DNA of 64,000 nucleotides from Stenotrophomonas indicatrix (GCA_041545745.1 CP168152.1:1486001-1550000), one strand, 5' to 3'. Positions 35,739 to 49,598 are shown, numbered from the stretch's first letter. Translations and numbers: made by a program. The notes: generated by a model not told the origin, from the letters alone.

Positions 35739-35816
35739 GTGATCTGCCATGTCGACCAAGGTCGACACCTGCCGGGCAGGTGTTAGCCGCCAACCTCGGT
35801 TGGCGCTCCGGGCACG

Positions 35817-37256
35817 TTACCCGGCGCTGCCACCCAGCGCCTTGAACAGGGTCACGTCGTTGTTCAACTGGCTCTGCCGCACCCGCGCCAGTGACAGTTC
35901 CGCATCGCGGCGGGTCTGTTGTGCTTCCAGCCAGGTGCGCAGATCGGTAGCGCCCACGCGATAGCGCACCTCCTGCGCGCGCTCCACTTCCACTGCTTCA
36001 TCGTAGGACGCCTGCGAGGCAGTCACCTGGCGCAGCAGCTGCTCACGTGCGGACAGGGCGTTGTCCACCTCCGACAGCGCGGTGTACAGCGTCTTGCGGA
36101 AGTTGGTGGCGGCGATCTGGTAGTTGGTACCGGCCACGTCCGTATCCAGCTGCGCGCGCTGCAGGTTGAGGAAGGGCAGCGACAGGCCAGCGCCCAGCGT
36201 CGCCACCGGATTGCGCAGCACATCGCCCAGCGAGGTCGCGCTGGAACCCAGGCTGCCGGTAAGACTCAGTGCCGGGTAGTACTGGGTGGCGGTCACCCGG
36301 ATCGTCTTCAGGCTGTTGCGCAGCCGCAGTTCGGCCGCGCGCAGGTCCGGCCGGCGGCCGAGAAGATCGGCCGGCAGGCCTTCGGCAATGGACGGACTCT
36401 GCGCCTCCAGCAGGTTCTGCGGTTCGTCCTGCTGCGGCCAGGGCGTGCCATCCAGCAGCACGGTCAGCGCATTGCGCACTTCCACCCGCTGTTGTTCCAG
36501 CGCGCTCTGCGCCGAACGCTGCGACTGCAGGTTCTGCAGTGCCTGGCGTACTTCCAGCCGCGACACCGCACCGGCATCGAAGCGTGCCTGCACCAGTTCG
36601 TGCGTGCGTTGCAGTCGCTCGAGGTTGGCCTGGCCGGTGGCGATGGACTGGTTGAGGTAGGCCAGTGCCCAGTACTGGTTGATGACATCACCGATCACCA
36701 GCAGGGCGGTGTTCTGCCGATCTTCTTCGCTGGCGTCTGCCTCCCAGCGGGCGATGTCGCGCTGGGTGCGCAGGCGGCCCCACAGGTCTATTTCCCACCC
36801 CAGCGACACACCGGTGGAATAGCTGCGGCGCCAGTCGTCGGCCTGGTCGGTGGCGCGGCTGCCACTGCCGCTCACCCCGGACGACGATGGCTGCGGCCAC
36901 AGCGCGTTGCTGGCCAGCCCGGCCTGCAGGCGTGCACGTTGCACCGCCAGCCCGGCCGCACCGAGGTCGCTGTTGGCGGCAAGCGCCTGCGCGACGAGGC
37001 GGTCCAGGCGCTCATCGCCGAAGCCGATCCACCAGCGGTCCTGGCGGATGTCGCGAACCGGGGTGTCCAGGCCGCTGCGCGGGTCGTCGGCCGGTGCGTT
37101 GAGGGTCGCATCGCCACGGCCATAGGTGGCCGCAACGCTGGGGTCTTCAACCGGATAGCGGCCCACGGAAGCGCAGGCGGAGAGTGCAAGCAGCACGGCG
37201 CCGGCCAGCAGCAGGCGTGTGGGAGCGGGGAAGGGCAGTCGGGTCATCATCTTCAT
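35817..37256 (-). CDS. macC: Outer-membrane channel lipoprotein of the MacABC pump
   Basis: 479 residues, NodT-type OEP lipoprotein: lipobox ALSACASVG (Cys about 27), [19 protein letters not shown], and two OEP repeats ending [21 protein letters not shown]. maltophilia has a MacABC tripartite ABC pump reported to affect drug tolerance and biofilm formation; having the outer-membrane gene in the operon (macA-macB-macC) fits. The start is the ATG at 37256, overlapping the macB TGA. Confidence 0.9.
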   Translation of the reverse strand: MKMMTRLPFPAPTRLLLAGAVLLALSACASVGRYPVEDPSVAATYGRGDATLNAPADDPRSGLDTPVRDIRQDRWWIGFGDERLDRLVAQALAANSDLGAAGLAVQRARLQAGLASNALWPQPSSSGVSGSGSRATDQADDWRRSYSTGVSLGWEIDLWGRLRTQRDIARWEADASEEDRQNTALLVIGDVINQYWALAYLNQSIATGQANLERLQRTHELVQARFDAGAVSRLEVRQALQNLQSQRSAQSALEQQRVEVRNALTVLLDGTPWPQQDEPQNLLEAQSPSIAEGLPADLLGRRPDLRAAELRLRNSLKTIRVTATQYYPALSLTGSLGSSATSLGDVLRNPVATLGAGLSLPFLNLQRAQLDTDVAGTNYQIAATNFRKTLYTALSEVDNALSAREQLLRQVTASQASYDEAVEVERAQEVRYRVGATDLRTWLEAQQTRRDAELSLARVRQSQLNNDVTLFKALGGSAG

Positions 37257-39211
37257 TCGCGGGCCAGGGCCTCCACCGGGTCGAGCTGGGCGGCACTGCG
37301 TGCCGGCAGGAAGCCGAACGCCACGCCGATCAGGGTTGAACAGGCGAAGGCGGCAATGATGGAAGCGGTGGAGAACAACACCTGGAAATCGCTGGCGAAA
37401 CGGCCGATCAACACACCCATCAGCAGGGCCAGGCCGATGCCGAGCAATCCGCCGAGCAGGCACACCAGCACCGCTTCGATCAGGAACTGCTGGCGGATGT
37501 CGCTCTGCCGCGCACCCACCGCCATGCGCACGCCGATCTCGCGGGTACGCTCGGTCACCGAGACCAGCATGATGTTCATCACGCCGATGCCACCGACCAG
37601 CAGCGCGATGGCGGCAATGGCGCCGATCAGCAGGGTCATCGTGCGCGTGGTCTGTTCGATGGTGTCGCGGATCTCGGCGCTGTTGCTGAGGAAGAAGTCC
37701 TCGGTGCCGTGGCGCATGGTCAGCAGCCGGGTGATTGCTTCCTGCGCCGCATCCATCGGCGTTTCATCGTTGACCCGCACGGTGATGCTGGAAACGTGGC
37801 TCTGCCCGAGCATGCGCGACATCACCGTGGTGTAGGGCACGAACACGCTCAGGCTGGTGCTGCCGCCGAAACCGAAGCTCTGCTTCTTGGCCACCCCGAC
37901 CACGCGCACCGGAACGTTGCCAAGCAGGATCACCTGGCCGATCGGGTCGCTGTCAGGGAAGAACTGGGTCCTGGTGTTCTCATCGATCACCGCCACCTGG
38001 CCGAGTCCCTTCACCGCATCGGTTTCGAAGAAGCTGCCGCTGAGCAGGCTCACGCCCTTCACCCGGAAGTACTGCTCGCCGACGCCACTGATCTGCGCGG
38101 TGGCCGACTGGTTGCGGTAGCGCGCGGTGACCGAACTGGACACGCTGGGGGTGGCGCTGTCGACGTAGCTCTGCCGCGACAGGGCATCGGCATCGCTGGC
38201 CTTGAGGGTCTGCACCCGCGCCGAACGCATGTCGCCGAACCCGCGGCCGGGGTAGACGTCGATGGTGTTGGTACCAAGCGCGCTGATGTTCTGCAGGATC
38301 TGCTGCTGCGAGCCATTGCCCAGTGCCACCACCGATACCACCGAGGCGATGCCGATGATGATGCCGAGCATGGTCAGGAAGGTGCGCAGGCGATGAGCGT
38401 TCATCGCCAGCAGGGCCATCCGGAACGCTTCGGTGAAGCGGTCGCGGGCGGCCAGCCAGCTGCTGCCATGGGCGACGCCCGTGCTCGGTTCGCGTTGCGC
38501 ACGGTAGCTGGGCGCGGCCGGATTGGCGCGGTCGGCGATGATCTCGCCGTCGCGGATCTCGATGATGCGTTGTGCGTGCTCGGCCACGCTCATGTCGTGG
38601 GTGACGATGATGATGGTGTGCCCTTCGGCATGCAGCTCGCCGAGGATGGCCATCACCTCTTCGCCGGATTTCGTATCCAGTGCGCCGGTCGGTTCGTCGG
38701 CCAGGATCACCTCGCCACCGTTCATCAGCGCACGCGCGATCGACACGCGTTGCTGCTGGCCACCGGACAGCTGCCCGGGCTTGTGGTGCATGCGGTCGGC
38801 CAGACCGAGGCGCTGCAGCAGCTGCTCGGCACGCGCGGTGCGCACCGGGCCGGGGCTGCCGGCATAGACCGCCGGTACGGCCACATTGCCGCGCGCGTCG
38901 AGATCCCCCAGCAGGTGGTAGCGCTGGAAGATGAAACCGAAGTGCTCGCGGCGCAGCTCGGCCAGCTCGTCGGGTGCCATTTTTCCCGTCTCGCGGCCCG
39001 CTACCTGGTAGCTGCCACGGGTAGGGCGGTCCAGGCAGCCGAGGATGTTCATCAGCGTGGACTTGCCCGAACCGGACTGGCCGACAATGGCCACCATCTC
39101 ACCGGCATGGATGTCCAGGTTGACGTCGCGCAACACGGCGATGACGTCTTCGCCGGCCGGGAATTCGCGTCGCAGGTTGCGCAGGCGCAGCAGCGGCGCC
39201 GTCGTGCTCAT
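37253..39211 (-). CDS. macB: MacB ABC transporter, ATPase plus permease
   Basis: 652 residues. ATPase domain (1-230): Walker [10 protein letters not shown] (about 45), signature [15 protein letters not shown], Walker [13 protein letters not shown], and the switch His in VTHDM. Then one TM helix, a large periplasmic domain and three C-terminal helices (FtsX-like). A mechanotransmission ABC protein that drives export through MacA/MacC. The ATGA start-stop overlaps on both sides show one coupled operon. Confidence 0.96.
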   Translation of the reverse strand: MSTTAPLLRLRNLRREFPAGEDVIAVLRDVNLDIHAGEMVAIVGQSGSGKSTLMNILGCLDRPTRGSYQVAGRETGKMAPDELAELRREHFGFIFQRYHLLGDLDARGNVAVPAVYAGSPGPVRTARAEQLLQRLGLADRMHHKPGQLSGGQQQRVSIARALMNGGEVILADEPTGALDTKSGEEVMAILGELHAEGHTIIIVTHDMSVAEHAQRIIEIRDGEIIADRANPAAPSYRAQREPSTGVAHGSSWLAARDRFTEAFRMALLAMNAHRLRTFLTMLGIIIGIASVVSVVALGNGSQQQILQNISALGTNTIDVYPGRGFGDMRSARVQTLKASDADALSRQSYVDSATPSVSSSVTARYRNQSATAQISGVGEQYFRVKGVSLLSGSFFETDAVKGLGQVAVIDENTRTQFFPDSDPIGQVILLGNVPVRVVGVAKKQSFGFGGSTSLSVFVPYTTVMSRMLGQSHVSSITVRVNDETPMDAAQEAITRLLTMRHGTEDFFLSNSAEIRDTIEQTTRTMTLLIGAIAAIALLVGGIGVMNIMLVSVTERTREIGVRMAVGARQSDIRQQFLIEAVLVCLLGGLLGIGLALLMGVLIGRFASDFQVLFSTASIIAAFACSTLIGVAFGFLPARSAAQLDPVEALARE

Positions 39212-40446
39212 CGGCGCCCCATGCCCGGGCCGCCGACCCGCATCTGCATGCCGCCACGGTTGCCGCCGCCTGCGGCCGCCGCAGCGCCGCCTTCGCCGAC
39301 CACCACACGCTCGCCTTCCTTCAGGCCAGACAGGACCTCGACGCTGGCGCCGTTGTTGATGCCGACCTTGACCTTGCGCGGCTGCGGCTGGCCCTTGTCA
39401 TCGACCACGCGCACGATGCGCTCGCCATCGCGCGACTTCGGCCCCAGCGCAACGGCGGGCACCATCAGTACGCCCTTGGCCTGCTTGAGCAGCACCGATA
39501 CCTGTGCGGTCATGTCGATGCGCAGGGTGCCATCGGGGTTTTCGACGTCGAACAACGCGTTGTAGTAGACCGCGCTGCTGGAGCTGGAACTGGACGAGCT
39601 GCTGGAACTGGACGAGCTCTCGTTGGCGATCGACGCCGGCGCCGGATTGATCTGCCGCAGCGTGGCGTGGTACTTGCGGTCAGGGTCACCCAGCGTGGTG
39701 AAGTACACCGGCATGCCGGCCTTGATCTTGACCACGTCGGCCTCGGATACCTCGGCATTGACAGTCACCACGTCCAGCCGGGCCAGCATCACGATGGTCG
39801 GCGCGGTCTGGTTGGCGTTCACCGTGCGGCCTTCCTCGGCCACTACCGCCACCACGGTGCCGTCCATCGGCGCGACGATGCGGGTGTAAGCCAGGTTGGC
39901 ACGCGCGGTGCCCAGTTCGGTTTCGCGGCCCTTGATCTGCGCTTCGTAGGATTGCAGCTGCGCACGCGCGGTCTTCAGCTGGGCCTCGGCGGCATCATAT
40001 TCCTGGCGCGAGGTGGCTTCGGCCGCCAGCATCTGCTGCTGGCGTGCGAACTCCAGTTCGGCCTGGCGAAGGGTGGCCTGCTGCACCGCGCGCTGCGCGG
40101 TCACCTGGTCCAGCGAGGCCTGCGCGTTGAGCACCTGGTTCTGCTGGGTGGTGGCATCGATCTCGGCGATCAGGTCGCCTTCCTTCACCGTGTCGCCCAG
40201 CTGCACCTTCAGCGACTTGATCTGGCCGGAGGCCTGCGCACCGACGCTGACCAGCTTGTAGGCGTCGATCACGCCGGTAGCCTCCACCGTCTGTTCGATG
40301 TCGCCGCGGCTGACCGGGGTGGTCGCCAGGGCCGGTGCGGCCGGCTTGCGCAGCAGCCACCAGGCGGAAACGGCGGCGATCAGGACAAGCAGGGCGATCA
40401 ACATCAGGCGACCCTTGCGGGTCGCGGGCAACAGGCGGGAGATCAC
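39208..40446 (-). CDS. macA: MacA membrane fusion protein with a poly-Ser tract
   Basis: 412 residues. N-terminal membrane anchor (about 13-31), lipoyl and alpha-hairpin region ([42 protein letters not shown]), then a beta-barrel. It links MacB to MacC. Residues 277-291 are 15 consecutive serines (codons at 39574-39618), encoded by mixed Ser codons that contain a near-repeat of about 18 bp. This stretch is not part of the usual MacA fold. First gene of the operon, divergent from macR. Confidence 0.93.
   Translation of the reverse strand: MISRLLPATRKGRLMLIALLVLIAAVSAWWLLRKPAAPALATTPVSRGDIEQTVEATGVIDAYKLVSVGAQASGQIKSLKVQLGDTVKEGDLIAEIDATTQQNQVLNAQASLDQVTAQRAVQQATLRQAELEFARQQQMLAAEATSRQEYDAAEAQLKTARAQLQSYEAQIKGRETELGTARANLAYTRIVAPMDGTVVAVVAEEGRTVNANQTAPTIVMLARLDVVTVNAEVSEADVVKIKAGMPVYFTTLGDPDRKYHATLRQINPAPASIANESSSSSSSSSSSSSSSAVYYNALFDVENPDGTLRIDMTAQVSVLLKQAKGVLMVPAVALGPKSRDGERIVRVVDDKGQPQPRKVKVGINNGASVEVLSGLKEGERVVVGEGGAAAAAGGGNRGGMQMRVGGPGMGRR
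39574..39618 (-). repeat. In-frame poly-serine tract in macA
   Basis: 15 Ser codons made of AGC, TCG, TCC and AGT, with AGCTCGTCCAGTTCC occurring twice. Length could vary among strains without breaking the frame. Confidence 0.9.
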
Positions 40447-40572
40447 GTGGCGGCTTCACTCTGGGGGCCGCAGTGGCGGCGTTGGTGGGCATTGTGAAGA
40501 TCGAGCGATGCTGTGCTCAATCCTCGGGGTGTGTCTCTATGTAACACTGTCTCCGAGACGGCGTATCAGCAG

Positions 40573-40595
40573 GTATCCCGCACTGCGGGGGATAC
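40573..40595. promoter_or_regulatory. Palindrome in the macA/macR intergenic region
   Basis: GTATCCCGCA-CT-GCGGGGGATAC, nearly perfect inverted repeat in the 205-bp gap between divergent macA and macR. A possible response-regulator site or stem-loop; not assignable by eye. Confidence 0.35.
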
Positions 40596-40651
40596 AGTGG
40601 TACGCATTGGCCTGGATGCGGTTCAGCTGCCGACACGGGATGATTCGCGAC

Positions 40652-41380
40652 ATGGAGACTGAAAACCCGATGCACCGTTTGCTGATCGTCGATGACGATA
40701 ACGATATCCGTACTCTGTTGGCCGAGCAGCTCGGCCGCGCTGGCTATCAGGTCAGCACCGCCGCCGATGGCACCGCCATGCGACAGTTGCTGGAACGCGA
40801 GCACGTGGACCTGATCGTGCTCGACCTCAACCTGCCACGCGAAGATGGCTTGACCCTGTGCCGCGACCTCCGCGCGCGCTCGAACACGCCGGTGATCATG
40901 CTCACCGCGCGCGCCGAGCCGATCGACCGCGTACTTGGCCTGGAAATGGGCGCTGACGACTACCTGGCCAAGCCGTTCGAACCGCGCGAACTGCTGGCGC
41001 GCATCCGCAACGTGCTGCGCCGTACCGAGGCGCTTCCGGCCAACCTGGAGCCGCTGGCGGTGCGCCGTGCGCGTTTCTCGCGCTGGATCTTCGACCTGGA
41101 GCATCGCCACCTGGTCGATCCGGACGGGCGCGTCGTGGTGCTGTCCGGCGCCGAGTTCCGCCTGCTGCGGGTGTTCATCGCCCATGCCAACAAGGTGCTC
41201 TCGCGCGAGCAGCTGGTGGCCCTCAGCAGCGGCCGCAACTATGAAGCGCAGGACCGGGCCATCGATCTGCAGGTCAGCCGGTTGCGCAACAAGCTCGCCG
41301 ATGACGGTGGCCCCGATGGCCTGATCAAGACCGTGCGCAACGAAGGCTATGTGCTGGCCTCGGCCGTCAACCTGGAATAA
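40652..41380 (+). CDS. macR: OmpR-family response regulator MacR
   Basis: 242 residues. Receiver domain with acidic patch LLIVDDDNDIR, phosphoacceptor Asp58 (DLIVLDLNLPREDG), and Lys in YLAKPFEPREL. The C-terminal winged helix (about 150-238) reads VVLSGAEFRLLRVFIAH and VSRLRNKLADDGG. Paired with macS 6 bp downstream and divergent from macABC, so likely controls that pump. Another in-frame ATG at 40670 would give a 6-residue shorter protein. Confidence 0.93.
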   Translation: METENPMHRLLIVDDDNDIRTLLAEQLGRAGYQVSTAADGTAMRQLLEREHVDLIVLDLNLPREDGLTLCRDLRARSNTPVIMLTARAEPIDRVLGLEMGADDYLAKPFEPRELLARIRNVLRRTEALPANLEPLAVRRARFSRWIFDLEHRHLVDPDGRVVVLSGAEFRLLRVFIAHANKVLSREQLVALSSGRNYEAQDRAIDLQVSRLRNKLADDGGPDGLIKTVRNEGYVLASAVNLE

Positions 41381-41386
41381 GCCGCG

Positions 41387-42778
41387 ATGAAGCGCCTGCG
41401 CCATTTCCTGTCCTCGATGGTAGGACGGCTGTTCGTGATCCTGCTGCTGGGCATGAGCGTGGCCGCGATCGGCGCGACCATGCTGGCCAGTTCAAAGCGG
41501 CAGCAGGAATTCGAGCGGCAGAACCTGAACCGCATTGCCGATCGCCTGCAGGGCTACATCAATCTGCTGGATGGCAACCCGGAACTGCGTGAGCGGCTGT
41601 TGGAGATCGGTGGCCCCAGCGTGCGGGCGCTGCAGCCCGGCGCGCGCATCGGGCGGGCCGACAGGGCGCTGATGGAAGTGCTGGAGGACCGCCCGGGCCC
41701 GGTGTCGCGGGCCCATGTGCACTTCGCCTCGTTCCGTTCGTGCATTCCCAAGCTGCAGGACCTACTGCCGCCGCCGCCGCCGGGTCACCGCAAGCCGCCA
41801 CACGAACGCGATCCCACCTTCATCCCACCCAAGTGCCGGGCGGTGGACGTGGTGCTCAACGACGGCACATTGCTGAAGCTCGCCCTGGATTCGCCTGCGA
41901 TCGCACACAACGGCATCCTTGCCGTGGACCCGCTGTTCCTGACTCTGCTGGTACTGGCCATTGCCGTGCTGGCCTACGTGGTCGCTCGCATGGCCAGTGC
42001 GCCGCTGCAGGAGCTGGCGGCAGCCGCCGAGGACCTCGGCGATGACCTGCAGCGGGCGCCACTGCCGCTGCGCGGGCCGCGCGAAGTGCAGCGCGCCGCC
42101 GAGGCCTTCAATGCCATGCAGCATCGGCTGCAGCGGCACCTGGCCGAACGCACGCAGATGCTGGCGGCGATCACCCACGACCTGCAGACCCCGCTGACCC
42201 GGCTGCGCCTGCGCCTGGAAAACGTGACTGACGAGACCTTGCGCGAGCGACTGATCGGCGACCTGGCCGCGATGCAGGCGCTGGTACGCGAGGGGCTGGA
42301 ACTGGCCCGCAGTGCGGAGAGTGCCGAGCAGCGCGCCGCGCTGGATCTGGATTCGCTGCTGGGGAGCATCGTCGAGGACACCGCTGAGGACGGCGCCGAC
42401 GTCGTCTTCGAAGGCCGCAGCGGCGCGGTGCTGATGCTGCGCCCGTTGGCGATGCATCGCTTGTTCTCCAACCTGGTGGACAACGCGGTGATGTATGCGC
42501 AGCGGGCCCGGGTACGTGTCGAGCGCGGCGAGGACACGATCACGGTGGTCATCGCCGATGATGGCCCCGGGCTGGCCGATGACCAGCTGGAAGCGGTATT
42601 CGATCCGTTCGTGCGGGTGGAGACATCCCGTTCGCGCGAGACCGGTGGTGCCGGCCTGGGCCTGACCATCGCCCGGGCGCTGGCCGAAAAGGACGGGGGC
42701 CGACTGTGGCTGCGCAACCGCCCCGAAGGTGGGTTGGAAGCAGTGGTGCAATGGTCGACCAGCGCCGAGGCGCGGTAG
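41387..42778 (+). CDS. macS: Sensor histidine kinase MacS
   Basis: 463 residues. TM1 (about 14-31), periplasmic sensor (about 32-180), TM2 (about 183-205), HAMP-like segment, DHp with phosphorylatable His264 (ITHDLQTPLTRLRLR), N-box NLVDNAVMYA, and G-boxes DDGPGLAD and GGAGLGLTIA. The sensor carries Cys119 and Cys150 around a loop of seven prolines and several His (LPPPPPGHRKPPHER), which could bind a metal or form a disulphide. Cognate of MacR. Confidence 0.9.
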   Translation: MKRLRHFLSSMVGRLFVILLLGMSVAAIGATMLASSKRQQEFERQNLNRIADRLQGYINLLDGNPELRERLLEIGGPSVRALQPGARIGRADRALMEVLEDRPGPVSRAHVHFASFRSCIPKLQDLLPPPPPGHRKPPHERDPTFIPPKCRAVDVVLNDGTLLKLALDSPAIAHNGILAVDPLFLTLLVLAIAVLAYVVARMASAPLQELAAAAEDLGDDLQRAPLPLRGPREVQRAAEAFNAMQHRLQRHLAERTQMLAAITHDLQTPLTRLRLRLENVTDETLRERLIGDLAAMQALVREGLELARSAESAEQRAALDLDSLLGSIVEDTAEDGADVVFEGRSGAVLMLRPLAMHRLFSNLVDNAVMYAQRARVRVERGEDTITVVIADDGPGLADDQLEAVFDPFVRVETSRSRETGGAGLGLTIARALAEKDGGRLWLRNRPEGGLEAVVQWSTSAEAR

Positions 42779-43033
42779 CCGCAGGGATCGGCACCGGTGC
42801 CAGGCGGTGCCGGATGCGGTGACTCCGACGACAGGGTTTGCCCTATCATCTGCATACTTCCCTATTCTTCGTCCGATGAGCCTGCCTGTTCCTGCCGGCA
42901 TGCCGCCCTACGCGGTGCGGCCATTCCTGTTCGCGTTTGCCGCCACCGCCGGCATCCGCCGCTGGCCGCCGCCGCCGCGCTGATGGGCGGGCAGGGGGCG
43001 GGCAGGTGCCGGGCGGGGCGCCACGCGAAGAAC

Positions 43034-46003
43034 ATGGGTCGTCTGCTGCGATTGGGTGTGCTGTGGCTGCTGTTGGCGATAGCCGCGCCGCTGGCCGCGC
43101 AGAGTGGCGCGCCGCCACTGCGCGACTACGCCATCGACGTATGGACCTCGCGCAATGGTCTGCCGCACAACTCGCTACGCGACATCGCGCAGACCCCGGA
43201 AGGCCACCTGTGGTTCGCCACCTGGGAAGGCCTGGTGCGCTACAACGGCCTGGATTTCACCGTGTTCGACCGCAGCACGCGGCCAGGGCTGCGCGACAAC
43301 GGCATCGGCGCGCTGCTGGTCGACCCGCAGGGCGGGCTGTGGATCAGCGACTCGCGTGGCAATGTCAGCCACCGCGGCAGCGATGGCCAGTGGCGGGTCT
43401 GGGAGCACCAACCGGATACGCCGCAGGTGCTGATCCAGTCCATGCAGATGGACAGCCAAGGTCGCCTGTGGCTGTTGTACGAGGGCAAGGGCATCGGCTA
43501 TCTGACCCCGGACAAGGGCATCGTCTACCAGCACCCGCCGCCGGGCCTGCCGCTGGCGATGAGTTTCACCAAGATGGCGGTCGATGCGCAGGACCGGGTC
43601 TGGATCGGCACCCTCGACGGCCTGGTGCTGCGCGACACCGACGGCGTACTGCAGCGCGCGCCGGCAGCGTGGGGCGTGGACAGGGGCCTGTCGTGGCCCT
43701 ATCGGGCACCCGATGGCACGCTGTGGATCGTCGCGGGCGAGCGCCTGTACCGGGTGGAGGACGATCGCCTGGTACTGGTGCACCGGTTGCCCGGCCAGTT
43801 GCACTTGACCGCCATGCTGCAGGACCGCCATGGCGACCTGTGGCTGGGCACCGAGAACCAGGGCCTGCTGCGCATCTCGGCGCATGGCCTGGAGCGCCTG
43901 CCGGCAGGTCTGAACCTGCCCGGCGGGCGTGTGGTCAGCCTGCGCGAAGACGCCGAGGGCAGCATCTGGGTGGGTGCCAACGGGGGCCTGTATCGCCTGC
44001 GCGAAACGCTGTTCAGCAGCTACACCGAACGCGACGGTCTCAGCGGTGACTACGTGCGCACGGTGCTCGAAGACCGTGATCGCCACCTGTGGGTGGGCAG
44101 TGCCAGCGGCCTGGACCTGCAGACCGCCGACGGTCGATTCCGCGCGATGCCGCTGCACAACCGCGGTGGCAAGGCGCCCTCGGTGCTGAGCCTGGCCCAG
44201 GATGCCGGCGGCGATCTGTGGGTGGGCACCTTCGGCGACGGCATCTACCGGTTGCGCGCCGATGGACGGCTTCGCCACAACTACGCCGCGGCCGATGGCC
44301 TGCCCGGCGGCAACATCCGCGCGATCAGCATCGCGCCTGACGGCGTGGTCTGGGCGGGGACGCAGAAGGGCGTGGTCCGCATCGAGGGTGACGAGGTGAG
44401 CGTGCCAACGGTTCCCGGCATGCCGGGAGGCCTCACCACCGCGCTGGAACACGATCACCAGGGAAATCTGTGGATCGGCACCATTGAAGGCGTCCGCGTG
44501 CTGCGTGGTGATCGGGTGCAGTCGATCGACCTGGCGCCGCTGGGCGGTGGCCGCAGCGTGTTCGGCTTCCACCAGATCGGCGATGCGATGTGGATCAGCA
44601 GTGACCGTGGGCTGTATCGCTGGCAGCGGGGCACACTGGCGCGCGTGGGCCTGGAGCAGGGCATGCCGGTGGATGCGGTGTTCCAGCTGGTGCCCGACCG
44701 CCTGGGCAATGTGTGGATCAGCAGCAACCGCGGTGTGCTGCGTACCGATATGGCAACGCTCAACGCCGTGGCCGATGGGCGCGCGCCGCGGGTAACCGTG
44801 GAGCGTTACAACGAAATCGACGGCATGGCCAATGCGCAGGCCAACGGCAGCTCCGGACCCTCGGCGATCCTGCGCCAGGATGGCACGTTCTGGGTGGTGA
44901 CCGCCGGTGGCCTGAGCACGGTCGATCCGCAGCGGCTGCAGCGTTTCCGCGAGCGTCCGGCGCCACCTGCGGCAATCGAGAACGTGCAGGTGGACGGTGC
45001 GCCGGTGCACTGGGAAGGCCGCGAGCGCAACCTGATTCCAGGTGGGCGACGGCTTGCGGTGAGCTACGTGGGCCTGAGCTATCTGATGTCCGACCGCATC
45101 CGCTACCGCACGCGGCTGGAGGGTCTGGACAGCGGCTGGGTGGAGCGTGGTCCGCAGCGCAGCGTGGAGTTCGTTGGTCTGCCGCCGGGCGATTACACGC
45201 TGCACGTCGCCGCTTCGCACCCAGGCGGCAGCTGGGGCCATCAGGAAGCAGTGTGGAGCTTCACTGTCGAGCCGTTCTGGTGGCAGCGGCGCAGCGTACA
45301 GGCGCTGACCGGGCTGGTGCTGCTGGCCGCGCTGGTAGCGCTGTACCGTTTCCTGCTGCAGCAGTACAAGGCCAGCAACCTGCGCCTGGCACGGCGCGTG
45401 GACGAGGCAACCTTCGACCTGCAGGCGCAGACCGTGCACCTGCAGGCGTTGAACCAGGAAAAGACCGAGCTGGCCGAGCGCCTGGCGCGGCAGGCCGAGG
45501 CATTCGAACGGCAGGCCCGCGAAGACGCGCTGACCCGGCTGGCCAACCGTCGCGGCTTCGACGAGGCGCTGGCCCGCGACTTCGCCCGCGCCCAGCGCAG
45601 CGGCCATCCGCTCTGCCTGGTGGTGCTGGACATCGACCACTTCAAGGACGTCAACGATCAGCACAGCCACAGCATTGGTGATGCGGTATTGGTGGAAGTA
45701 GCCCAGGTGATCGCAGCGGCCAGTCGCGATTCGGACCTGCCGGCACGCACCGGCGGCGAAGAATTCGCGCTGCTGCTCAACGACACCCGGCTGGAGGAGG
45801 CGGCGCAACTGTGCGCGCGCCTGCGTGGCCTGTTCCATGACCATCCGGACTGGGCCGGCATACCCGGCCTGCGGGTGACCTTCAGTGCGGGCCTGGTGGA
45901 ACTGGATGGCGACGACCGCACCCCGGCGCTGCTGTACCAGCGTGCCGACCGCGCGTTGTACCGCGCGAAGAGCGACGGCCGCGATCGTACGAGTATCGGT
46001 TGA
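43034..46003 (+). CDS. Two-component-propeller membrane diguanylate cyclase
   Basis: 989 residues, start ATG 43034. Signal peptide (ending LAAQSG), then many Reg_prop propeller repeats (e.g. HLWFATWEGLVRYNGLD, DLWVGTFGDGIYRL) forming the periplasmic seven-bladed sensors, a Y_Y_Y domain (about 690-750), one TM helix (about 755-775), a coiled coil, and a GGDEF domain with active-site GGEEF (about 906) and an RDSD inhibitory site (about 898). It makes c-di-GMP in response to an unknown periplasmic signal. Long spans without start ambiguity support the frame. 255 bp to macS hold no clear gene. Confidence 0.92.
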   Translation: MGRLLRLGVLWLLLAIAAPLAAQSGAPPLRDYAIDVWTSRNGLPHNSLRDIAQTPEGHLWFATWEGLVRYNGLDFTVFDRSTRPGLRDNGIGALLVDPQGGLWISDSRGNVSHRGSDGQWRVWEHQPDTPQVLIQSMQMDSQGRLWLLYEGKGIGYLTPDKGIVYQHPPPGLPLAMSFTKMAVDAQDRVWIGTLDGLVLRDTDGVLQRAPAAWGVDRGLSWPYRAPDGTLWIVAGERLYRVEDDRLVLVHRLPGQLHLTAMLQDRHGDLWLGTENQGLLRISAHGLERLPAGLNLPGGRVVSLREDAEGSIWVGANGGLYRLRETLFSSYTERDGLSGDYVRTVLEDRDRHLWVGSASGLDLQTADGRFRAMPLHNRGGKAPSVLSLAQDAGGDLWVGTFGDGIYRLRADGRLRHNYAAADGLPGGNIRAISIAPDGVVWAGTQKGVVRIEGDEVSVPTVPGMPGGLTTALEHDHQGNLWIGTIEGVRVLRGDRVQSIDLAPLGGGRSVFGFHQIGDAMWISSDRGLYRWQRGTLARVGLEQGMPVDAVFQLVPDRLGNVWISSNRGVLRTDMATLNAVADGRAPRVTVERYNEIDGMANAQANGSSGPSAILRQDGTFWVVTAGGLSTVDPQRLQRFRERPAPPAAIENVQVDGAPVHWEGRERNLIPGGRRLAVSYVGLSYLMSDRIRYRTRLEGLDSGWVERGPQRSVEFVGLPPGDYTLHVAASHPGGSWGHQEAVWSFTVEPFWWQRRSVQALTGLVLLAALVALYRFLLQQYKASNLRLARRVDEATFDLQAQTVHLQALNQEKTELAERLARQAEAFERQAREDALTRLANRRGFDEALARDFARAQRSGHPLCLVVLDIDHFKDVNDQHSHSIGDAVLVEVAQVIAAASRDSDLPARTGGEEFALLLNDTRLEEAAQLCARLRGLFHDHPDWAGIPGLRVTFSAGLVELDGDDRTPALLYQRADRALYRAKSDGRDRTSIG

Positions 46004-46292
46004 TCCAGTGCAAAGCATCCACGCGTGGCGTGGATCTACTGGAGTGCCGTACCAACGGTTGGCACCCATCGAGCGCAGCGCCCCGCTGTTGCCCCCGCTC
46101 TTCTGATCTTTCCGTGGCGCCCAGGAAACTGTCGAAGGCCGGGCAGGGTGGGTTCGCGGGGGTATCCGCGCCATGGATGGCGCGGCTAAGCCTCCAGGGA
46201 CGGATTCACGGCGTCCGCCGCGAACCCACCTTGCCCGGCCCAACCGATGAATCGCTGTCAGCCCGCCACGAGGGGCTCCGCCGTTGGCCGCC
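46004..46292. repeat. Intergenic palindrome cluster between DGC and rnt
   Basis: No gene is seen. It holds a GTAG-less copy of the ATCCACGC palindrome (46017-46042) and a large inverted repeat with 23-bp arms (46137-46159 and 46218-46240) described under findings. Confidence 0.6.
46137..46240. repeat. Long inverted repeat, copy A of a covarying palindrome family
   Basis: Arms of 23 bp (22 Watson-Crick, one G-T) around about 58 bp. The centre has GCGCCATGGATGGCGCG and an AGGGACG-type box shared with copy B at 62996-63097, although the arms have a different sequence. Confidence 0.7.
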
Positions 46293-46952
<660 letters not shown>

Positions 46953-46985
46953 CTAGCAGAGCGACCCTGAGCGCCCGGGATCCGG

Positions 46986-49597
<2,612 letters not shown>

Positions 49598-49598
49598 C

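Noticed and set aside
42876..42983. 35-codon ORF between macS and the diguanylate cyclase gene
   Set aside because: No Shine-Dalgarno, Pro/Arg-rich and without regulatory context; probably chance.
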